Assembly (NCBI GenBank): GCA_023333565.1
Contig: JAJKFH010002273.1
Coordinates: forward strand, 1,674,001 to 1,738,000
Source of the DNA: Puffinus mauretanicus
Lineage: Eukaryota > Chordata > Aves > Procellariiformes > Procellariidae
Direction of reading: 5' to 3'
Length of the DNA: 64,000 nucleotides
Of this stretch, positions 60,204 through 64,000 are shown in pieces. Under the pieces are notes generated by a model. That model did no database searches. It was not told where the DNA came from and saw only the letters and a list, made by a program, of their open reading frames with translations. Every line of letters starts with the position of its first letter. Within the stretch, counting starts at the first letter, position 1. The translations under genes were made by a program, and so were the position numbers.

Positions 60204-62990
60204 GTGGTGGGATCAATAGCCCAACTGAAGTGCATCTACACCAATGCATGCAGCCTGGGCAACAAACAGGAGGAGCTGGAAGCTATTGTGCAGCAGGAAA
60301 ACTATGATATAGTTGCCATCACGGAAACATGGTGGGATGACGCACACAACCGGAGTGCTGCAATGGATGGCTGTAAACTCTTCAGAAGGGATAGGCAAGG
60401 AAGGAGCGGCGGTGGGGTAGCCCTGTATGGTAGGGAGTGTTTTGACTGTCTAGAGCTTGATGATGGTGAGGAAAGGGTTGAGAGTTTATGGTGGGAGTCT
60501 CTTATAGACCACCCAACCAGGATGAAGAGGCAGAGGAAATACTCTATAAGCAGCTGGGAGAAGTCTCACAATTGCTAGCCTTTGTTCTCGTGGGAGACTT
60601 CAACTTACTACATGTCTGCTGGAAATACAATACAGCAGAGGGGGAACGGTCTATGAGGTTCCTGGCGTGTGTGGAAGGTAACTTCCTGACACAGCTGGTG
60701 AGTGAGCCAACTAGGGGAGGTGCCCTGCTGGACCTGTTGATTGTGAACAGAGAAGGACTTGTGGGTGATGTGACCGTTGGAGGCTGTCTTGGGCATAGCG
60801 ATCACAGAATAATAGAGTTTTTGATTCTTGGAGAAATAAAGAAAGGGGTCAGCAGAACTGCCACTTTGGACTTCCAGAGGGCAGACTTTGGCCTGTTTAG
60901 GAGACTGGTTGTCAGAGTCCCTTGGGAGGCAGTCCTGAGGGGCAAAGGAGTCCAGGAAGGCTGGACATTCTCCAAGAAGGAAATCTTAAAGGCACAGGGG
61001 CAGGCTGTCCCTATGTGCTGCAAGACGAGCCAGCAGGGAAGAAGACCAGCCTGGTTGAACAGAGAGCTTTGGCTGGAACGCAGGAAAATAAGAGTGTTTA
61101 TGACCTTTGGAAGAAGGGGCAGGCCACTCAGGAGGACTACAAGGATGTCATGAAGTTACGCAGGGAGAAAATTAGAAGGGCCAAAGCCCAACTAGAACTT
61201 AATCTGGCTACTGCTCTAAAAGACAATAAAAAATGTTTCTATAAACGCATTAGCAACAAAAGGAGGGCTAAGGAGAATCTCCAACCTTTATTGGATGCAG
61301 GGGGAAACATAGTGACAAAGGATGAGGAAAAGGCTGAGGTACTTAATGCCTTCTTTGCCTCAGTCTTTACTAGTAAGACCAGTTGTTCTCTGGATACCCA
61401 GCCTGGAATACCGGTATCTCTAGATACCGTGAGCTGCAAGACAGGGACGGGGAGCAGAATGAAGCCCCCATAATCCAAGGGGAAATTGTTAGCAACCTGC
61501 TACACCACTTAGACACACACAAGTTTATGGGGCCGGATGGGATCCACCCAAGGGTACTGAGGGAGCTGGCGGAAGTGCTCACTTTCAATCATTTATCAGC
61601 AGTCCTGGGGAGGTCCCAGTTGACTGGAGGTTAGCAAATGTGATACCCATCTACAAGAAGGCCGGAAGGACGATCCGGGAAACTACAGGCCTGTCAGTCT
61701 GAGCTTGCTGCCAGGGGAGGTTACGGAGCAGATCATTTTGAGTGCCATCAGGCGGCACACACAGGACAATCAGGTAATCAGGCCCAGGATTTATGAAAGG
61801 CAGGTCCTGCTTGACTAACCTGTTCTCTTTCTATGACAAGGTGGCCTGCTTAGTGGATGAGGGAAAGGCTGTGGATGTGGTCTACCTAGACCTTAGTAAA
61901 GCCTTTGACGCTGTTTCCCACAGCATTCTCCTGGAGAAACTGGCTGCTCATGGCTTAGACGGGTGTGCTCTTCGCTGGGTAAAAAACTGGCTGGACAGCT
62001 GAGCCCAAGGTGAATGGAGTTAAATCCAGTTGGCAGCTGGTCACGAGCAGTGTTCCCCAGGGCTCAGTATTGGGGCCGGTCCTGTTCAATATCTTTATCA
62101 ACGATCTGGATGAGGGGATCGAGTGCTCCCTCAGTAAGTTTGCAGATGACACCAAGTTGGGCGGGAGCGTTGAGCTGCTCGAGGGTGGGAAGGCTCTGCA
62201 GAGGGACCTGGACAGGCTGGATTGATGGGCTGAGGCCAATTGTATGAGGTTCAACAAGGCCAAGTGCCGGGTCCTGCACTTGGGTCAAAACAACCCCATG
62301 CAACGCTACAGGCTTGGGGAGGAGTGGCTGGAAAGCTGCCCAGAGGAAAAGGACCTGGGGGTGTTGGTCGACAGTCGGCTGAACATGAGCCAGCGGTGTG
62401 CCCAGGTGGCCAAGAAGACCAATGGCATCCTGGCCTGTATCAGAAACAGTGTGGCCAGCAGGAGTAGGGAAGTGATCGTCCCCCTGTACATGGCACTGGC
62501 GAGGCCGCACCTCGAATACTGTGTTCAGTTCTGGGCCCCTCACTACAAGAAGGACATTGAGGTCCAAAGAAGAGCAACGAAGCTGGTGAAGGGTCTGGAG
62601 CACAAGTCTTATGAGGAGCGGCTGAGGGAACTGGGGTTGTTTAGCCTGGAGAAGAGGAGGTTGAGGGGAGACCTCATCGCGCTCTACAACTACCTGAAAG
62701 GAGGTTGTAGCGAGGTGGATGTTGGTCTCTTCTCCCAAGTAACTAGGACAAGAAGAAATGGCCTCAAGTTGCGCCAGGGGAGGTTTAGACTGGACATTAG
62801 GAGAAATTTCTTCACCGAAAGGGTTGTCAAGCATTGGAACAGGCTGCCGAGGGAGGAGGTTGAGTCACGGTCCCTGGAGTATTTAAAAGACATGTGGATG
62901 TGGTGCTTAGGGACATGGTTTATTGGTGGACTTGGCAGTGCTAGGTTAACGGTTGGACTTGATCTTAAAAGTCTTTTCCAACCTAAATGA
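60204..62990 (+). pseudogene. CR1 ORF2 (APE-type endonuclease plus reverse transcriptase), multiply frameshifted
   Basis: ORF2 nicks target DNA and copies the CR1 RNA into it. The N-terminal endonuclease keeps its catalytic motifs: YTNACSL (Asn 60243), ITETWW (Glu 60324), GDFN (Asp 60596) and GHSDH (Asp 60800, His 60803). The reverse transcriptase follows: DGIHPRVLREL; the palm aspartate in YLDLSKAFD (about 61889); VPQGSVLGP; the catalytic FADD with Asp codons at 62145 and 62148; then the [29 protein letters not shown] and [14 protein letters not shown] blocks, ending at TGA 62988-62990. The frame changes seven times, near 60480 (with a small deletion), 61080, 61430, 61600, 61668, 61785 and 62000. 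A TGA stop lies at 62223-62225 in a continuous frame, where an arginine codon is expected. It cannot be translated as read. Normal length is about 900-1000 codons, and the remains span almost all of it. Confidence 0.9.
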
Positions 62991-63001
62991 TTCTATGATT
63001 C
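62991..63001 (+). repeat. CR1 3' terminal octamer repeat
   Basis: The unit ATTCTATG occurs once at 62990-62997 and begins again, giving the short 3' tail typical of CR1, used by the reverse transcriptase to recognise its RNA. Confidence 0.8.
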
Positions 63002-64000
63002 ATCCCGTAATCTGTTTTTGAAAAGGACACTTGTTTTTAAATTGTTCTATAGCTAGCTATATATTAGATTCTTGGCTTTTTACAATCGTCTTCATTCTTG
63101 CTTTTTTTCTCTAAGACTGCTGTCACTGGAGTAAATAATATATTCTTTATGGCTCATTTCAAAGTCTGTGTACTTCATACATGATAGGCCTCAGACGTGC
63201 TCTGGTTTTCTTCCCTTTTTCTTTGTGTTGCCATAATTGAAAAAAGTAGAGTATTTAAATAAATACCATAGTGAATACCTCTATCCAGATTTGCATCAAC
63301 TGCAAATTGACCCAAATAATACTATCTGCATTTTGTCCCATTATAATTTTAATTTGTAAATTCAGTTGTATTAGAGAATCTTACACTCGTGTCCTTTTCA
63401 GTTTCTCTTTGAACCAAGTAAATAATATTGTAGTTAATGAATTCTCATATACAGGACTTTATAATTTTACTTATGGCTGCCTGAAACCTGTAATCATCAA
63501 TCTTCTTTTTGTGTGAGTTTTTCTTGTGAATATATTGAACATTTTCCAGGCTCATTCCAGTTTTTCCCCTATAGTTCATAGTTAAAGTGAATACTTTTTT
63601 TTTAATCTCAATGCAGAATATATTCCACCCACGTGCCTGATTTTTGTTCATACTTTTCTTCAAAAGTGATGCCTTTTTCTGCTTCTGTTCTTCAATGATT
63701 TTACTCTCCTTGATCCCACATCATTTGCAAATATAATGATTACAGTCCTGCTTTCTTCCAGGGCTTTATAAGACCTAAATTTGCTGTTCCTCAGGGAAGT
63801 AAATTTTTCTAGTTTCTGTAACTCATGTTTATTATTATTTTTTAATTGCTATACCTTGTTTTATGCTTCCCTTGTCAAGTAGGTTAAGGTGTTTAAAAGC
63901 GTGTGTGTGTATATATATTAAGATTTACTAATAAATGTGTAATGTAACTATTCATAGCCAAATTCGAGGAGTACTTTTTCACTTTCTCGTATTTAATTTG
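63002..64000 (+). other. ROBO1: Downstream ROBO1 intron, end of window
   Basis: AT-rich non-coding sequence after the CR1. It holds only a short (GT)n(AT)n patch at about 63900-63919 and a T10 near 63595. No exon seen. Confidence 0.55.

Larger units (their letters stand above)
58531..63001 (+). mobile_element. Nearly full-length CR1 LINE retrotransposon
   Basis: A sharp rise in GC content near 58531 starts a 4.47-kb unit. It has all parts of a CR1 in order: GC-rich 5' UTR with a short minisatellite, ORF1, an ORF1-ORF2 spacer, ORF2, and a 3' UTR ending in ATGATTCTATGATTC, the octamer-type CR1 tail without poly-A. Full-length avian CR1s are about 4.5 kb and most copies are 5'-truncated, so this one is close to complete. 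No clear target duplication is seen, as is usual for CR1. Both ORFs are disrupted, so it should be immobile as read. It lies in the sense direction of the host gene. The exact 5' end is uncertain by tens of bases. Confidence 0.9.

Noticed and set aside
62064..62834. 256-codon minus-strand frame
   Set aside because: Antisense of CR1 ORF2 reverse transcriptase; codon-pattern shadow, not a gene.

Overview
This window looks like a non-coding stretch of a bird genome (vertebrate nuclear DNA). It is AT-rich, exon-poor and full of CR1 LINE copies of several ages. It also carries two solo LTRs of an avian endogenous retrovirus. No bacterial, organellar or viral gene organisation is present. The only host coding sequence I can support is one exon, on the + strand at 14063-14389. 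It encodes the first immunoglobulin domain of a Roundabout receptor, and its residues fit ROBO1 better than ROBO2. On this reading the rest of the window is two large ROBO1 introns: the upstream one (1-14062) and the downstream one (14390-64000), neither complete.

Layout. 1-14062: intron with a solo LTR at 2681-3186 flanked by a perfect 5-bp target duplication, a possible old CR1 scrap near 9.9 kb, and simple repeats. 14063-14389: the exon, phase 1 at both ends. 14390-47440: intron with eroded CR1 pieces (23.7, 29.0 and 36.2 kb), a possible MIR piece (27.1 kb), a perfect 121-bp tandem duplication (40026-40267), a 22-bp palindrome (41420-41441) and a 40-nt purine-pyrimidine alternating tract (41827-41866). 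47.4-50.1 kb: a transposon stack with an ancient CR1 3' end (minus), a younger CR1 (plus) split by a second solo LTR of the same family, and another ancient CR1 (minus). 50.1-58.5 kb: intron with an inverted repeat beside poly-T and an A10/G21 homopolymer pair. 58.5-63.0 kb: a nearly full-length CR1 with 5' UTR minisatellite, ORF1 (SGNH-hydrolase type), ORF2 (endonuclease plus reverse transcriptase) and the usual 3' octamer end. Both ORFs are broken. 63.0-64.0 kb: intron.

The parts do not form a pathway. ROBO1 is an axon-guidance receptor for SLIT ligands, and the rest is intronic sequence shaped by retrotransposition. I found no convincing new biological system. The items most worth a second look are the almost complete CR1 whose catalytic motifs survive despite many frame breaks, the exact 121-bp tandem duplication, the nested LTR-in-CR1 stack, and the unusual splice donor of the ROBO1 exon with its U-rich tract. 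Repeat family names come from recognition by eye, not a database search.
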